Under the pieces are notes generated by a model, which had not been told where the DNA came from, did not search any database, and saw only the letters and a list, made by a program, of their open reading frames with translations. A stretch of 64,000 nt of DNA from Pseudoalteromonas fuliginea (GTDB taxonomy: Bacteria > Pseudomonadota > Gammaproteobacteria > Enterobacterales > Alteromonadaceae), in the NCBI RefSeq assembly GCF_000690055.1, contig NZ_JJNZ01000024.1:1-64000 (forward strand), given 5' to 3'. The translations under genes and the position numbers were made by a program. Below are positions 13,270-23,020 of the stretch, in pieces. Position 1 is the first letter of the stretch, and every line of letters starts with the position of its first letter.

Positions 13270-13974
13270 TTAAGCTACAGTTGTAGTTAAAGTGCTTTGG
13301 TCAACAGAAACACCTGCGCCCATTGTTGTAGAGATAGTTACTTTTTTCAAGTAAACACCTTTAGCTTGAGAAGGCTTAGCCTTCTTAAGTGCAACAATTA
13401 GTGACTCAAGGTTTTGTTGAAGTTGCTCAGCTGTGAAATCAACCTTACCAATAGTAGTATGGATGATACCATTCTTGTCATTACGGTAACGTACTTGACC
13501 AGCTTTAGCATTTTTAACTGCTTCTGCAACGTTAGGCGTTACAGTACCAGTTTTAGGGTTTGGCATTAGACCACGTGGGCCTAAGATTTGACCTAGTTGA
13601 CCAACAACACGCATAGCGTCTGGTGATGCAACAACAACGTCAAAGTTCATCTCGCCTTTTTTAACTAGCTCAGCAAGATCTTCCATGCCTACTAATTCAG
13701 CACCAGCTTCTTTCGCAGCTTCTGCGTTAGCGCCTTGTGTGAATACAGCAACACGAACGTCGCGACCAGTACCGTTAGGTAGTACAGTAGCACCACGAAC
13801 GTTTTGATCAGATTTACGAGCATCGATACCAAGGTTAACGGCAACGTCAACACTTTCTACGAATTTAGCTGTCGCTAACTCTTTTAAAAGAGCAACTGCT
13901 TCATTGATTTCGTAATCTTTAGTTACTTCCACTTTTTCGCGGATAGTACGCATACGTTTAGTTAATTTAGCCAT
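13270..13974 (-). CDS. rplA: 50S ribosomal protein L1
   Basis: A 234-residue protein of the ribosomal L1 stalk. The region around residues 130-150 carries [16 protein letters not shown], the universal L1 signature, and the C-terminal [17 protein letters not shown] matches the family. It follows rplK with only 3 bp between the genes. In E. coli L1 represses translation of the rplKA mRNA from the rplK leader. Confidence 0.98.
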   Translation of the reverse strand: MAKLTKRMRTIREKVEVTKDYEINEAVALLKELATAKFVESVDVAVNLGIDARKSDQNVRGATVLPNGTGRDVRVAVFTQGANAEAAKEAGAELVGMEDLAELVKKGEMNFDVVVASPDAMRVVGQLGQILGPRGLMPNPKTGTVTPNVAEAVKNAKAGQVRYRNDKNGIIHTTIGKVDFTAEQLQQNLESLIVALKKAKPSQAKGVYLKKVTISTTMGAGVSVDQSTLTTTVA

Positions 13975-13977
13975 TTC

Positions 13978-14406
13978 TTAGTCCTCTACGTTCAAGCCCA
14001 TCGCACGCGCAGAACCTGCGATAGTGCGAACCGCTGCGTCCATATCGGCAGCTGTAAGGTCAGTTCGTTTTGTCTCAACGATCTCTTCAAGTTGAGCACG
14101 AGTTACTGTGCCTACTTTATCAGTGTTAGGACGGCCTGAGCCTGACTTGATACCAGCAGCTTTCTTAAGTAAGTAAGCAGCAGGTGGCGTTTTCATGTCG
14201 AACGTAAATGAACGGTCACCGTAAACAGAGATCACTACAGGAACTGGAGCGCCTTTTTCGATAGACTCTGTACGTGCGTTAAACGCTTTACAGAATTCCA
14301 TGATGTTTACACCGTGTTGACCTAGTGCAGGACCTACTGGAGGACTAGGATTAGCCATACCAGCGGCAACTTGTAGCTTGATTAGAGCTTCAACTTTTTT
14401 AGCCAT
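13978..14406 (-). CDS. rplK: 50S ribosomal protein L11
   Basis: A 142-residue protein of the GTPase-associated centre that binds 23S rRNA and is required for RelA activation. Conserved segments include the proline-rich [20 protein letters not shown] linker near residue 20 and [17 protein letters not shown]. It is the first gene of the rplKAJL-rpoBC group, separated from nusG by a strong terminator. Confidence 0.98.
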   Translation of the reverse strand: MAKKVEALIKLQVAAGMANPSPPVGPALGQHGVNIMEFCKAFNARTESIEKGAPVPVVISVYGDRSFTFDMKTPPAAYLLKKAAGIKSGSGRPNTDKVGTVTRAQLEEIVETKRTDLTAADMDAAVRTIAGSARAMGLNVED

Positions 14407-14530
14407 TATAAATACCTCATTTGGTGGGTCTCAGCCTTGTGCGCGCGAGGACGCGTACTCTAACGGCTTCCCAGTTTAAAAATTGGTTTCGTACTTTTTG
14501 CACAGTAAAAATAAATTTTACCTTAATACA

Positions 14531-14567
14531 AAAAGGCCGCTGATTATAAGATAATCAGCGGCCTTTT
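14531..14567 (-). terminator. Intrinsic terminator between nusG and rplK
   Basis: A perfect inverted repeat with 17-base arms (AAAAGGCCGCTGATTAT and its complement, 3-nt loop) runs into T/A tracts on both strands. It lies downstream of nusG and upstream of rplK, so it ends the secE-nusG transcript and implies that rplK has its own promoter in the remaining gap. Confidence 0.9.
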
Positions 14568-14619
14568 TCAAGCTTCGTGCCAAAATTTAAAAAAATAGTG
14601 GCGAAGCTTTTTTAATCAA

Positions 14620-15183
14620 TTACTTATCTTGTTCAACTTGACCAAATTCAAGCTCAACTGGCGTAGAACGACCAAAAATAAGTACAGATACTTTTACGCG
14701 GCTTTTTTCGTAGTCAACTTCTTCAACTACACCACTGAAGTCTGCAAATGGTCCATCTGTAACGCGTACAACTTCACCTGGTTCAAATAATGTAGCAGGT
14801 TTAGGTGCTTCAGCATTTTCTTGTAAACGATTAAGAATGCGTTCTGCTTCTTTAGGGCTGATAGGAGCAGGACGATCAGACGTTCCACCAATAAAGCCCA
14901 TTACGCGTTCAGTGCTGTTCACTAAGTGCCAGCTTGCGTCGTTCATATCCATTTGTACTAATACATAACCTGGGAAGAATTTACGCTCAGACTTACGCTT
15001 TTGACCAGCACGCATCTCAACAACTTCTTCAGTTGGTACTAATATCTCACCAAAGCTCGCTTCAAGACCTTCAATTTTGATATGTTCAATTAACGTTTGT
15101 GCTACACGCTTTTCGTAACCAGAAAAAGCCTGTACTACGTACCAACGTAATTTAATTTCTTTGTTCTCGTTCTCATCCGACAT
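14620..15183 (-). CDS. nusG: Transcription termination/antitermination factor NusG
   Basis: A 187-residue RNA polymerase-binding factor that couples transcription to Rho and to the ribosome. It has an N-terminal NGN domain ([29 protein letters not shown]) and a C-terminal KOW domain ([20 protein letters not shown]). It lies 4 bp downstream of secE, so the two are co-transcribed and probably translationally coupled. Confidence 0.98.
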   Translation of the reverse strand: MSDENENKEIKLRWYVVQAFSGYEKRVAQTLIEHIKIEGLEASFGEILVPTEEVVEMRAGQKRKSERKFFPGYVLVQMDMNDASWHLVNSTERVMGFIGGTSDRPAPISPKEAERILNRLQENAEAPKPATLFEPGEVVRVTDGPFADFSGVVEEVDYEKSRVKVSVLIFGRSTPVELEFGQVEQDK

Positions 15184-15187
15184 GGGA

Positions 15188-15565
15188 TCAGATCTCCAAT
15201 CCAGTTAAAAAGCCAACAGCGCGGAATAAAATGCCATCTAATCCCCAAAGGATAAGTGCCATAATCACTGTTGCAACCATTACAATTAATGTCGTGTGGG
15301 TAGTTTCTTGGCGAGTTGGCCAAATAACTTTGCGTACTTCAATTCGAGCTTCTTTAGCGAAAGCAAGAAAGTTACGTCCCTTAAATGTTTGTGAGGCAAT
15401 TGCTAATCCGGCCGCTATTGCAACAACAACGCCGATAGCACGTAGTAATACAGATTGATCTGCATACATATGATTACCAACAACTGCGCCTGCAAGTAGC
15501 GCGATTGCTACTAACCACTTTACTGACTCCATCGCACTTGATGGTGTTTCTACATTCGTGCTCAT
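15188..15565 (-). CDS. secE: Preprotein translocase subunit SecE
   Basis: A 125-residue inner-membrane subunit of the SecYEG channel. It has three predicted transmembrane segments (residues about 15-32, 39-56 and 95-115), like the E. coli form rather than the single-span type. The conserved cytoplasmic amphipathic stretch [17 protein letters not shown] precedes the last segment. It is the first gene of the secE-nusG operon and lies downstream of tRNA-Trp. Confidence 0.97.
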   Translation of the reverse strand: MSTNVETPSSAMESVKWLVAIALLAGAVVGNHMYADQSVLLRAIGVVVAIAAGLAIASQTFKGRNFLAFAKEARIEVRKVIWPTRQETTHTTLIVMVATVIMALILWGLDGILFRAVGFLTGLEI

Positions 15566-15696
15566 AATATTATTACCTTAACTACAGACACAACAACCCT
15601 ACACTACGGCAGGGTTAATCCATTAAAATCTAAACTTAAAAACAGACTTAATTTAAACCGGTTTTTAATCTCAGACTACTCAATCACAAGTAAAAC

Positions 15697-15773
15697 TGGC
15701 AGGGGCGGAGAGACTCGAACTCCCAACCATCGGTTTTGGAGACCGCTGTTCTACCAATTGGAACTACGCCCCT
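15697..15773 (-). tRNA. tRNA-Trp (anticodon CCA)
   Basis: The minus strand folds into a 77-nt cloverleaf. The acceptor stem is AGGGGCG/CGCCCCT with encoded CCA; the D arm is GTTC/GAAC, the anticodon loop CTCCAAA has anticodon CCA, and the T arm is GGGAG-TTCGAGT-CTCTC. The first anticodon-stem pair (27-43) is a G/A mismatch. It precedes secE, as in many gammaproteobacteria, but without a tuf gene upstream of it. Confidence 0.97.
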
Positions 15774-15940
15774 GCAAAGTGGATGCCTATTATACTTACG
15801 CAGTTCATTAACACAAGCCTAAAAGATACCCACAATGCAAAATCTCAACATTGCATTGAAAAATCAATCTTAACATTGATTAAAAAGCAGTTTATGATTG
15901 ACCAGATACTCGGTTTTTACTTAGCCCACTAGGCTACAAA

Positions 15941-16008
15941 ACTCGCGCCGCGACTAAATCGCCCCTAGATTGAACAAATTTCAATCCACAAAGGTCAACA
16001 CGCCCTAA
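15941..16008. repeat. Dispersed intergenic repeat, copy 1
   Basis: The core ATTGAACAAATTTCAATCCA followed by CAAAGGTCAACACGCCCTA recurs almost unchanged at 41579-41617 and in degenerate form at 51910-51946. All copies lie between genes. This copy abuts the ribosome binding region of the regulator starting at 16034. No coding capacity or transposase is visible; its function is unknown. Confidence 0.6.
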
Positions 16009-16033
16009 GGGATTCACAAGAGATAGGAAGTCT

Positions 16034-19000
16034 GTGAAAGCAATTAAAACAATCATAAAATATAAAGTCATCAGCCTTTTATTATTATTTCATACTAGCT
16101 CGCTCGCCCTACCACTGTACTTAGATACATATACAAATGAACAAGGTTTATCTCAAAATTCAATCACCTGCAGTACCACTGATGAAAAGGGGTTTCATTG
16201 GTTTTCGACCCAAGGCGGCTTAAACCGATTCGATGGATATGAATTTAAACACTATAAATTCAATCCTTCACAATCGAGTATTTCGGGGAATTGGATTACA
16301 GACTGCCTGAATTTAGAAAACGGCCAACTTTGGTTTGCGACGACAAGTAACGGCCTCAACTTATTAAATACTGAAACAGGAAGTTTTAGTGTTTTTAACC
16401 AGTATTCAACCCCCTCTATTACAAACCAACGCATTTCAACAATAACCTCTAACTCCCCAGAAACAATTTGGATTGGTCACGATAAAGGGCAACTTACTCG
16501 GTTAAATACAAAAACAGGTACTACCGAGTTATTTTCTTATCAGAGCACAAATCAATTAAATGTTGTTTTTAAAGATATGCTTTTTGATGATAAAAAAAAC
16601 CTTTGGTTAGCAAGTAATATTGGGCTTATTAAGTTCGATTCAAAAACAAATCAGTTCACATACATACCTAATAGCCCTAAACAGCTCTGGCAATTAAAAA
16701 AAGCACCAAACGACAAATTTATTATAGGAGGCAAAACTGGTCTAAGTGTTTTTGACTTAAACACACTCGCATTTTATAACTTTGAGCAACTCAAAAATGT
16801 TTGGGTAACTGATATGCTTATTGATGATGAAAAAAACCTATGGGTAAGCACTTATGGCCATGGTCTTTATTATCAAACTAAAGATATTTTATTAAGTAAA
16901 CAGTTTCAGCAACTTACTTACTCTCCAAATTTAAAGCATGGCTTAGCTAACGACCACTTATTGTCACTTTACCAAGACCCTAAAGGGATTATTTGGATTG
17001 GTACAGATGGTTATGGGTTACATCGCTATGATAAAAGACAGATTCAGTTTGGTCATCAAAAGCATCAAAGCAATAACTCGGCTTCGATTTCGAATGACTT
17101 TGTAAGAGCAATACTCAAAGATAGTAACAACATACTCTGGGTGGGCACGCGCGACGGACTTAACAAACAAACTGACACAGGATTTAAACACTATAAAGCA
17201 GATAAAAACCACAATATTGGCCTAACTAATAACAATATATTTAGTCTTTATGAAGATGCCAATAAGCGCATATGGGTAGGCACGTATGGAGGTGGTTTAC
17301 TGCTTTATAACCCAGTTAATGATAGCTTTTCAGCTTTTACTATGCAAAGTCACCAACTCAGCAGTAACCGTATTTATGCAATCGAGGGCGACCATATTGG
17401 TAATTTGTGGCTGGGCAGTAATGAAGGATTAACGCGATTTAATCCCAATACATTGCAAGTTACACACTTTAAATACAGCGCAGATAAAAATAGCATCTCA
17501 AATAATACTGTTTTTAGTATTACTTATGACGGTGAGAACAACGCGATATGGGCTGGAACCCGCGTAGGATTAAATAAATTTTCTTTAAATGATGAAACTT
17601 TCACCCATTACCAAAGCGATCTTAAAAAGCCTAATAGTTTAACGCATGACATGGTTACATCCTTGCATTTACAAGATAAAAACACTTTATGGGTAGGTAC
17701 TTTTGGCGGGCTAAATAAGTTAAATATCCAAACAAACAAAGTAATAAACATTACAGAGTTCGATGGCTTGCTTAACGATAATATTTTTGCAATTAAACAA
17801 GACAGCAGCGGTTACTTGTGGCTAAGCAGTAATCAGGGGTTAACCCGTTACGCTCCTCAAACTCAACAAATGCAGCATTTTTTACCCGCAAACGGTATAC
17901 AGCACCATTCTTTTATTTTAGGCGCCGCTTTTCAAGCGAATGACGGCGAGCTATTTTTTGGTGGTATTAATGGTTTTAATCAATTTGATCCGTTAAAACT
18001 AACTCTAGCAACCAAACCTCCAGAACCCGTTATTACAGACTTACTTATTTATAACCAGTCAGTCGCGACGCAGCAATATATAAAAACCAATACTCAAGCG
18101 GCTAAGCTTATAAGCTATACAGACAGACTCTTTTTTAAAGAAGAAGATGGTGTTATCGGTTTTAAGTTTTCTGCTTTAAACAGTGCAGAGCCCCCTTCTC
18201 AATACCAATATGCTTACAAGTTAGCTGGGTTAGATAAGCAGTTTTTATACGCAAACAAAAACCAGAGGCAAGTTAGTTATTCTCAACTTCCCGCAGGAAG
18301 CTATCACTTTATTGTAAAAGTTAAAGACCAATACGGCCAATGGAGTGATGATAAAACGATGGTTGCGCTTACGGTTACTCCACCTTGGTGGAAGAACAAT
18401 GTTGCTTATGTCACTTACATCATTATCGTATTATTTATAATGTGGTTAATTATAACAGCAAGGTATAGAGCTAAAGTTGCAGAGCAAGCAAACTTAAAAG
18501 AGAGAGAACTTAGCAGCTTAAAAACCCAGCTATTAGATAACGTTAGCCATGAACTTAAAACACCATTGAGCTTAATATTAGCGCCACTTGATAGTTTACT
18601 AAAAAGTCATAAAGATTCAGACACCCAACAAAAACTAGCGATGATTCAACGTAATAGCCATAAGCTATTGGATCAAATAAACCAACTTTTGCAGCTCAGT
18701 CAGCGCCCAAGCACTGCAGTGAAACACGTAACACCCTATGCTATAAATCCGGTAGTTGAACAATTAATCGAAGATTTCACTCCTTTATTTAAACAAAAAA
18801 ATATTACGTTCGAGCTTGAAGATTTAACGCAAAAAAATATTCTCATTGAATTAGAGCCAAATCATACAGTTTCTATTATCAGTAACTTATTAAGTAACGC
18901 CCAAAAATACACCCCGAACGGAGGTAAAGTATTACTTCAGCTATTAACTCAAAAACAAATATTAACCATCATAGTCTCAGACACTGGTGTTGGTATAGAT

Positions 19001-20017
19001 AAAAAGCACCTCGAGGCAGTTTTCCAACGATTTACACGCATAGATACGAGTAATCAAAGCGGTAGCGGTATTGGCTTAGCACTTATAAAGCAGCTAGTTG
19101 AGCAATATGAAGGAACCATTGAACTTAAAAGTGAATTAAACAAAGGAAGTTGCTTCACTATTTCACTCCCAATAACTCAAGTAGACGAAACCTCTGACCT
19201 TACTGCTCTTGCTGTATCTAAAAGCAATAATTTATGTGCAGTAAAAAACAATAAAATTCTTATTATCGAAGACAACGATGAAATGCGTGATTTACTAACG
19301 TCACTCTTTATTAGCAACTTCGTATGTATAAACGCCGTTAACGGAGAGCTAGGTTTAGCTTTATGTAAAAGCGAAATGCCTGACTTGGTAATAAGTGATG
19401 TAATGATGCCTATTATGGATGGCTATCAGTTTATTAAAGCACTGCGCAGCGACACGGCTATTAGCCATATTCCGGTGTTATTACTTTCAGCAAAGGCTGA
19501 TACGCGCAGCAAATTAAAGGGCCTGGACTTACTTGCTGATGATTATTTAAGTAAACCCTTCGAACCACAGCTGTTATTAAGCCGCGTTCAAGGATTATTA
19601 ACGATTAGAGAAGTACTCAATCAAAATTTAAAACAACAACTACCTGCTTTATCACAAACAATCGAGCTCGACCCACAAATGGCGCAAAGTAAAGATTATG
19701 TATTTACCGAGCGTGTAAAAACGACAGTAAAAGAGCATTATCAAGACGAAGCGTTTAACGTGGAAGAATTTGCAGCTGCGCTTTATCTTAGCCCTCGCGC
19801 TTTACAATTAAAAATGAAAGCCTTGTACAACCTAACACCAAGCGATTACATTCGAAACATTCGCTTAGAATTTGCACAAGAGCTTTTAAAAAATAGTGAG
19901 CTTGCGATTGGTTTAGTAGCACAGCAAGTTGGCTTTAATTCACAAAGCTACTTTGCCCGCTGCTTTAAATCAAAATATAACATGTCCCCAAAACAGTTTC
20001 GTGAAAAATCCTCATAA
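16034..20017 (+). CDS. Hybrid two-component regulator with propeller sensor, kinase, receiver and AraC output
   Basis: A 1327-residue one-protein signalling system. A signal peptide or anchor (residues 1-26) is followed by a periplasmic region of repeated two-component-propeller blades (many IWxGTxxGGL-like repeats, residues about 35-660). A Y_Y_Y domain (about 690-770) and one transmembrane helix (about 785-807) come next. The cytoplasmic part has a HisKA H-box (VSHELKTP, His839) and a HATPase domain (N-box SNLLSNAQKY; DTGVGI; GSGIGLAL). It then has a receiver with phospho-acceptor Asp1122 (VISDVMMP) and Lys in LSKPF, and a C-terminal AraC helix-turn-helix (about 1220-1325). GTG start with AGGAAG upstream. 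Such proteins usually sense carbohydrate breakdown products and control nearby utilisation genes; no such genes are adjacent, so its target is unknown. Confidence 0.93.
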   Translation: MKAIKTIIKYKVISLLLLFHTSSLALPLYLDTYTNEQGLSQNSITCSTTDEKGFHWFSTQGGLNRFDGYEFKHYKFNPSQSSISGNWITDCLNLENGQLWFATTSNGLNLLNTETGSFSVFNQYSTPSITNQRISTITSNSPETIWIGHDKGQLTRLNTKTGTTELFSYQSTNQLNVVFKDMLFDDKKNLWLASNIGLIKFDSKTNQFTYIPNSPKQLWQLKKAPNDKFIIGGKTGLSVFDLNTLAFYNFEQLKNVWVTDMLIDDEKNLWVSTYGHGLYYQTKDILLSKQFQQLTYSPNLKHGLANDHLLSLYQDPKGIIWIGTDGYGLHRYDKRQIQFGHQKHQSNNSASISNDFVRAILKDSNNILWVGTRDGLNKQTDTGFKHYKADKNHNIGLTNNNIFSLYEDANKRIWVGTYGGGLLLYNPVNDSFSAFTMQSHQLSSNRIYAIEGDHIGNLWLGSNEGLTRFNPNTLQVTHFKYSADKNSISNNTVFSITYDGENNAIWAGTRVGLNKFSLNDETFTHYQSDLKKPNSLTHDMVTSLHLQDKNTLWVGTFGGLNKLNIQTNKVINITEFDGLLNDNIFAIKQDSSGYLWLSSNQGLTRYAPQTQQMQHFLPANGIQHHSFILGAAFQANDGELFFGGINGFNQFDPLKLTLATKPPEPVITDLLIYNQSVATQQYIKTNTQAAKLISYTDRLFFKEEDGVIGFKFSALNSAEPPSQYQYAYKLAGLDKQFLYANKNQRQVSYSQLPAGSYHFIVKVKDQYGQWSDDKTMVALTVTPPWWKNNVAYVTYIIIVLFIMWLIITARYRAKVAEQANLKERELSSLKTQLLDNVSHELKTPLSLILAPLDSLLKSHKDSDTQQKLAMIQRNSHKLLDQINQLLQLSQRPSTAVKHVTPYAINPVVEQLIEDFTPLFKQKNITFELEDLTQKNILIELEPNHTVSIISNLLSNAQKYTPNGGKVLLQLLTQKQILTIIVSDTGVGIDKKHLEAVFQRFTRIDTSNQSGSGIGLALIKQLVEQYEGTIELKSELNKGSCFTISLPITQVDETSDLTALAVSKSNNLCAVKNNKILIIEDNDEMRDLLTSLFISNFVCINAVNGELGLALCKSEMPDLVISDVMMPIMDGYQFIKALRSDTAISHIPVLLLSAKADTRSKLKGLDLLADDYLSKPFEPQLLLSRVQGLLTIREVLNQNLKQQLPALSQTIELDPQMAQSKDYVFTERVKTTVKEHYQDEAFNVEEFAAALYLSPRALQLKMKALYNLTPSDYIRNIRLEFAQELLKNSELAIGLVAQQVGFNSQSYFARCFKSKYNMSPKQFREKSS

Positions 20018-20150
20018 ATTTCGCCTGTGTGACTAAATATTTCGCACCAGTACTATTTTTAACCTACTGATTTAACTAAATTAACATGAATATAAATATT
20101 GAAGGAAATGCACAACATTTTCTTTAAGCATATTAATTAAGGACAGTCAT

Positions 20151-21281
20151 ATGTTAAAAGCACCACAAAAACTATTATTAACGGCACTATTAACGACCAC
20201 TCTGAGCGCTTGTCAAAGCACCTCTACAAATGTCACTTCAGGTCAAAACTCACCAGACATAAATGCAGTTGCACAAGAACAATACAATGGCCCTAAAGCT
20301 CGTATTGCTGTTGCACGCTTTACCGATAAATCTAACAACTCAAAATGGTGGCGCAAAGAAATAGGCGACGGTATGGCTGATCAATTAACTACGGCTCTAG
20401 TATCAACAAACCGCTTTATTGTTTTAGAGCGCCAAGCGCTTGATGCTGTTTTATCAGAACAAGACCTAGCAGCCTCAGGTCGCGTTAGCGCTTTATCGGG
20501 TGCTGCTTATGGCGAGATTGAAGGTGCTGAAATAGTCGTGATTGCTGCGGTAACAGAATTTGATGACGATAGCTCTGGTGCAAGTGTTGGCAGTGGCGGC
20601 TTTATCGGTGATGTATTTAGCTCTGTATCTGCCGGTTTTTCGGGTTCACATATAGCAATTGATCTACGCCTTATAGATACTCGCACATCACGCATTTTAG
20701 CTGCAACGAGTGTTGAAGGGGGTAGTAAAGATTTTGATTTCACAGGCGCTGCAACCAATTTTGGTGGCGCACTCGTTGGTGGCAATATTAGTGGATGGTC
20801 AGATACCCCTAAAGAAAAAGCCCTGCGTGAAGTTATTATTAAAGCAGTTGAGTTTTTAGAAACTAAAATTCCAGATACCTACTATCGCTATAACAGTAAC
20901 AACACGTTAGCACCGGGTTACACTGCGCCGCCACCAGCTACTAAACGCGCAAAAGCAGCCAGCAAGAGCGCTGTAACAGTTGATGTACCCACTCATAGAA
21001 TGCCGCATTATGAGAAAATGGATTTAGCAATGTCACGCCTAAGCTTAGTTTGTTTGGGCTACCTAAGAAATCAGCCTGACTATGAAGAGTTTGAAACACA
21101 AGATGTTGAATACGATCGTAAAACAGTTATCGCGCTTCGTGAGTATCAGCAAGACAAAAAACTCAAAGTAACCGGTTTAGCTGATGAAACAACCAAAAAG
21201 TCACTTGATGACAGTGGTTGTATTGCCAAAACGAACAAATCTAGCCTCGAAAGTATAAGCAACATGTTTAAATTTAATTAA
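20151..21281 (+). CDS. CsgG-like lipoprotein with C-terminal peptidoglycan-binding-like domain
   Basis: A 376-residue predicted outer-membrane lipoprotein. The signal peptide ends in lipobox LSAC with Cys21 as the lipidated residue. Residues about 50-245 resemble the CsgG/HfaB family (RIAVARFTDKSNN; GMADQLTTALVSTNRFIVLER; IDLRLIDTRTSRILAA), known from curli secretion pores and from surface-anchoring lipoproteins. The C-terminal 90 residues (YDRKTVIALREYQQDKKLKVTGLADETT) look like a PG_binding_1-type repeat. No csgA, csgE or csgF lies nearby, so a curli role is unlikely. It follows the hybrid regulator by 133 bp; control by it is possible but not shown. Confidence 0.85.
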   Translation: MLKAPQKLLLTALLTTTLSACQSTSTNVTSGQNSPDINAVAQEQYNGPKARIAVARFTDKSNNSKWWRKEIGDGMADQLTTALVSTNRFIVLERQALDAVLSEQDLAASGRVSALSGAAYGEIEGAEIVVIAAVTEFDDDSSGASVGSGGFIGDVFSSVSAGFSGSHIAIDLRLIDTRTSRILAATSVEGGSKDFDFTGAATNFGGALVGGNISGWSDTPKEKALREVIIKAVEFLETKIPDTYYRYNSNNTLAPGYTAPPPATKRAKAASKSAVTVDVPTHRMPHYEKMDLAMSRLSLVCLGYLRNQPDYEEFETQDVEYDRKTVIALREYQQDKKLKVTGLADETTKKSLDDSGCIAKTNKSSLESISNMFKFN

Positions 21282-21308
21282 TCAGTATTAGCTTTAAGCT
21301 TAAAATTG

Positions 21309-21335
21309 AAAACGGCTGTTATATAGGCCGTTTTT
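21309..21335 (+). terminator. Intrinsic terminator after the CsgG-like gene
   Basis: AAAACGGC and GCCGTTTT arms around a 10-nt loop, followed by a short T run. It overlaps the last codons of the convergent gene ending at 21319. Confidence 0.7.
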
Positions 21336-21834
21336 CATCCACACGTAATAACTCACCACGATAAAAATCACACACTAACCAAATTTGCTCAAATTGATAG
21401 GTTCTTGGAAAGTTAAGGTCATCGATCACGGCTTCAAAGTCAGCTTTGCGCCAAATAGTACTCGCGTTACGAATAACAAGCCAAGTACGCTCTGAATAGT
21501 AACGTTTTTTCGCTTTTTGTTTCAGCAACCGCTCTAATGCAGCCCGCAATCTGTGTTCACTTGGCTTTTGTGCCACGTCTGCCAAATCTCGTTGCATTTG
21601 CATTGACAGCGGGCGTCCTAAAACAGCCATCGCTTCTGTTTCGCTGGCATATAGATGAGCAATTTCTATATCAAGCTGTTCATTCTCTTGATAACAACTA
21701 ACGTCAGGTTTATTCGGCTCATTATGCCAAATATTACGCATATGAATGCCTTGCTGTTGCTCATAACAGCGTAAAAACAATTTAGCCGCATCATGCTCTA
21801 ACTGACGCTTTTCCTCATCACTGCTGCGTTTCAT
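21319..21834 (-). CDS. Hypothetical protein, possibly nuclease-fold
   Basis: A 171-residue soluble protein of unrecognised family. It is charged and rich in Lys, Arg and Glu. Residues about 43-65 read PDVSCYQENEQLDIEIAH, a spacing (PD...ExE-like) loosely reminiscent of PD-(D/E)XK nuclease cores, followed by a basic helix (LLKQKAKKRYYSERTWLVIRN). The similarity is only a pattern. Its start overlaps the end of deoC by 17 bp, so the two are probably co-transcribed. Confidence 0.75.
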   Translation of the reverse strand: MKRSSDEEKRQLEHDAAKLFLRCYEQQQGIHMRNIWHNEPNKPDVSCYQENEQLDIEIAHLYASETEAMAVLGRPLSMQMQRDLADVAQKPSEHRLRAALERLLKQKAKKRYYSERTWLVIRNASTIWRKADFEAVIDDLNFPRTYQFEQIWLVCDFYRGELLRVDEKRPI

Positions 21835-22570
21835 TCAACACCTTGTAAACATCATTCAGTAAGCTTGAAGCACCAAACCTAAATGTCTTTGCTTGCAGGT
21901 AATCATCCCCCATTATTACGCGTGCAAGTGCTAAATAATCACTGGCATCTACCACTGTTTTAACACCACCGGCGGCTTTAAAGCCAACATGCTTACCAGT
22001 ATTTTTAATTGCACTGAGCATAATTTTTGTTGATTCAAGCGTGGCATTTACAGCGACTTTACCCGTACTGGTTTTTACAAAATCAGCACCGCCTTCAATT
22101 GCAAGCTCTGTGGCTTGAGTAATAAGCGCGTCAGTTTTTAGCTCGCCGCTTTCTATTATTACTTTTAGCTGGGCGCGCGACCCACACGCTTTTTTACTTT
22201 CACTTACATAACTAAGTACTGCTTGAGCATCGCCCGCGATTAACTTTTTATAAGGAATAACCAAGTCAATCTCATCAGCACCGCGCTCTATTGCAATAAG
22301 TGTTTCGTTAATTACATCACTTATTGGTGCATCACCCGTTGGGAAGTTAGTGACTGTTGCCACTTTTACATGGTTAAGCTCACGTGCTGCGAGTGCTATT
22401 TTTGCATCATCAACAAAGTCGCTATAAACACATACGGCGGCAGGCGTGCCCAACGTCGGATTTATACTATTAACAAGCGCTTGAATGTCTGTAGTTGTAT
22501 CGCTGGTATTTAAGCTTGTTAAATCCATCAGTGCTACTGCTAATGCAGCTTCTTTTTGTTGTTGTGCCAT
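21818..22570 (-). CDS. deoC: Deoxyribose-phosphate aldolase
   Basis: A 250-residue class I aldolase that cleaves 2-deoxyribose-5-phosphate into glyceraldehyde-3-phosphate and acetaldehyde in deoxynucleoside catabolism. The Schiff-base lysine lies in GADFVKTSTGKV, and the family motifs DEIDLVIPYK and GFKAAGGVKT are present. The length is close to E. coli DeoC (259). The ATG follows a GGGAG ribosome binding site. The usual deoABD partners are absent; instead the gene is followed by an overlapping unknown gene. Confidence 0.96.
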   Translation of the reverse strand: MAQQQKEAALAVALMDLTSLNTSDTTTDIQALVNSINPTLGTPAAVCVYSDFVDDAKIALAARELNHVKVATVTNFPTGDAPISDVINETLIAIERGADEIDLVIPYKKLIAGDAQAVLSYVSESKKACGSRAQLKVIIESGELKTDALITQATELAIEGGADFVKTSTGKVAVNATLESTKIMLSAIKNTGKHVGFKAAGGVKTVVDASDYLALARVIMGDDYLQAKTFRFGASSLLNDVYKVLNETQQ

Positions 22571-22591
22571 GTAGACTCCCTTGCCTATGTA

Positions 22592-22753
22592 ATACCAATT
22601 TTATTAAAAACATGATCATTTTAGCGTATTAAATAACTCACTAACGACGTTAAAAATTATTTATATAGAACAACTATGTATCATAATTTTAGCCTTGTTA
22701 TTGAGCTATTTTCTCGTCGCTATAATAGATCACTAATTTAATGCAATTGGTAT
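22592..22753. repeat. MITE-like foldback element
   Basis: The segment is bounded by exact terminal inverted repeats ATACCAATT and AATTGGTAT. Inside, TTAAAAATTAT/ATAATTTTA and AATAACTCA/TTGAGCTATT-like arms pair around a central loop, so most of the 162 bp can fold back on itself. It has no coding capacity and is AT-rich. This fits a miniature inverted-repeat element inserted in the deoC-cysG gap. The following bases up to the cysG start at 23021 should hold the cys operon promoter; no CysB site could be assigned by eye. Confidence 0.65.
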
Positions 22754-23020
22754 AAGTACAAAATTTAATATACCCCCATATTAACAAATTAAATCAAACT
22801 CGCTATAGCTCATAACCAAACACTATAAGCTGATTATTTTACTTGTAACTCGTCGTAATCCCTTGTTAACTAACTCTTAGGCCTAAAAAGCCCACCTATT
22901 ATAACTTTTGGTTATATCAACTTGGTTTTAATTATTTTTTACTTATTGATAGCCGCTATATTCTGCTCATCAGAATAAAGCGTTTTCTTATATTTGAATT
23001 TGTTTAGGGGTCTTATTAAC

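Noticed and set aside
20151-21281. Curli secretion gene csgG
   Set aside because: No csgA, csgB, csgE or csgF genes are adjacent, and the extra C-terminal peptidoglycan-binding-like domain is not part of CsgG.
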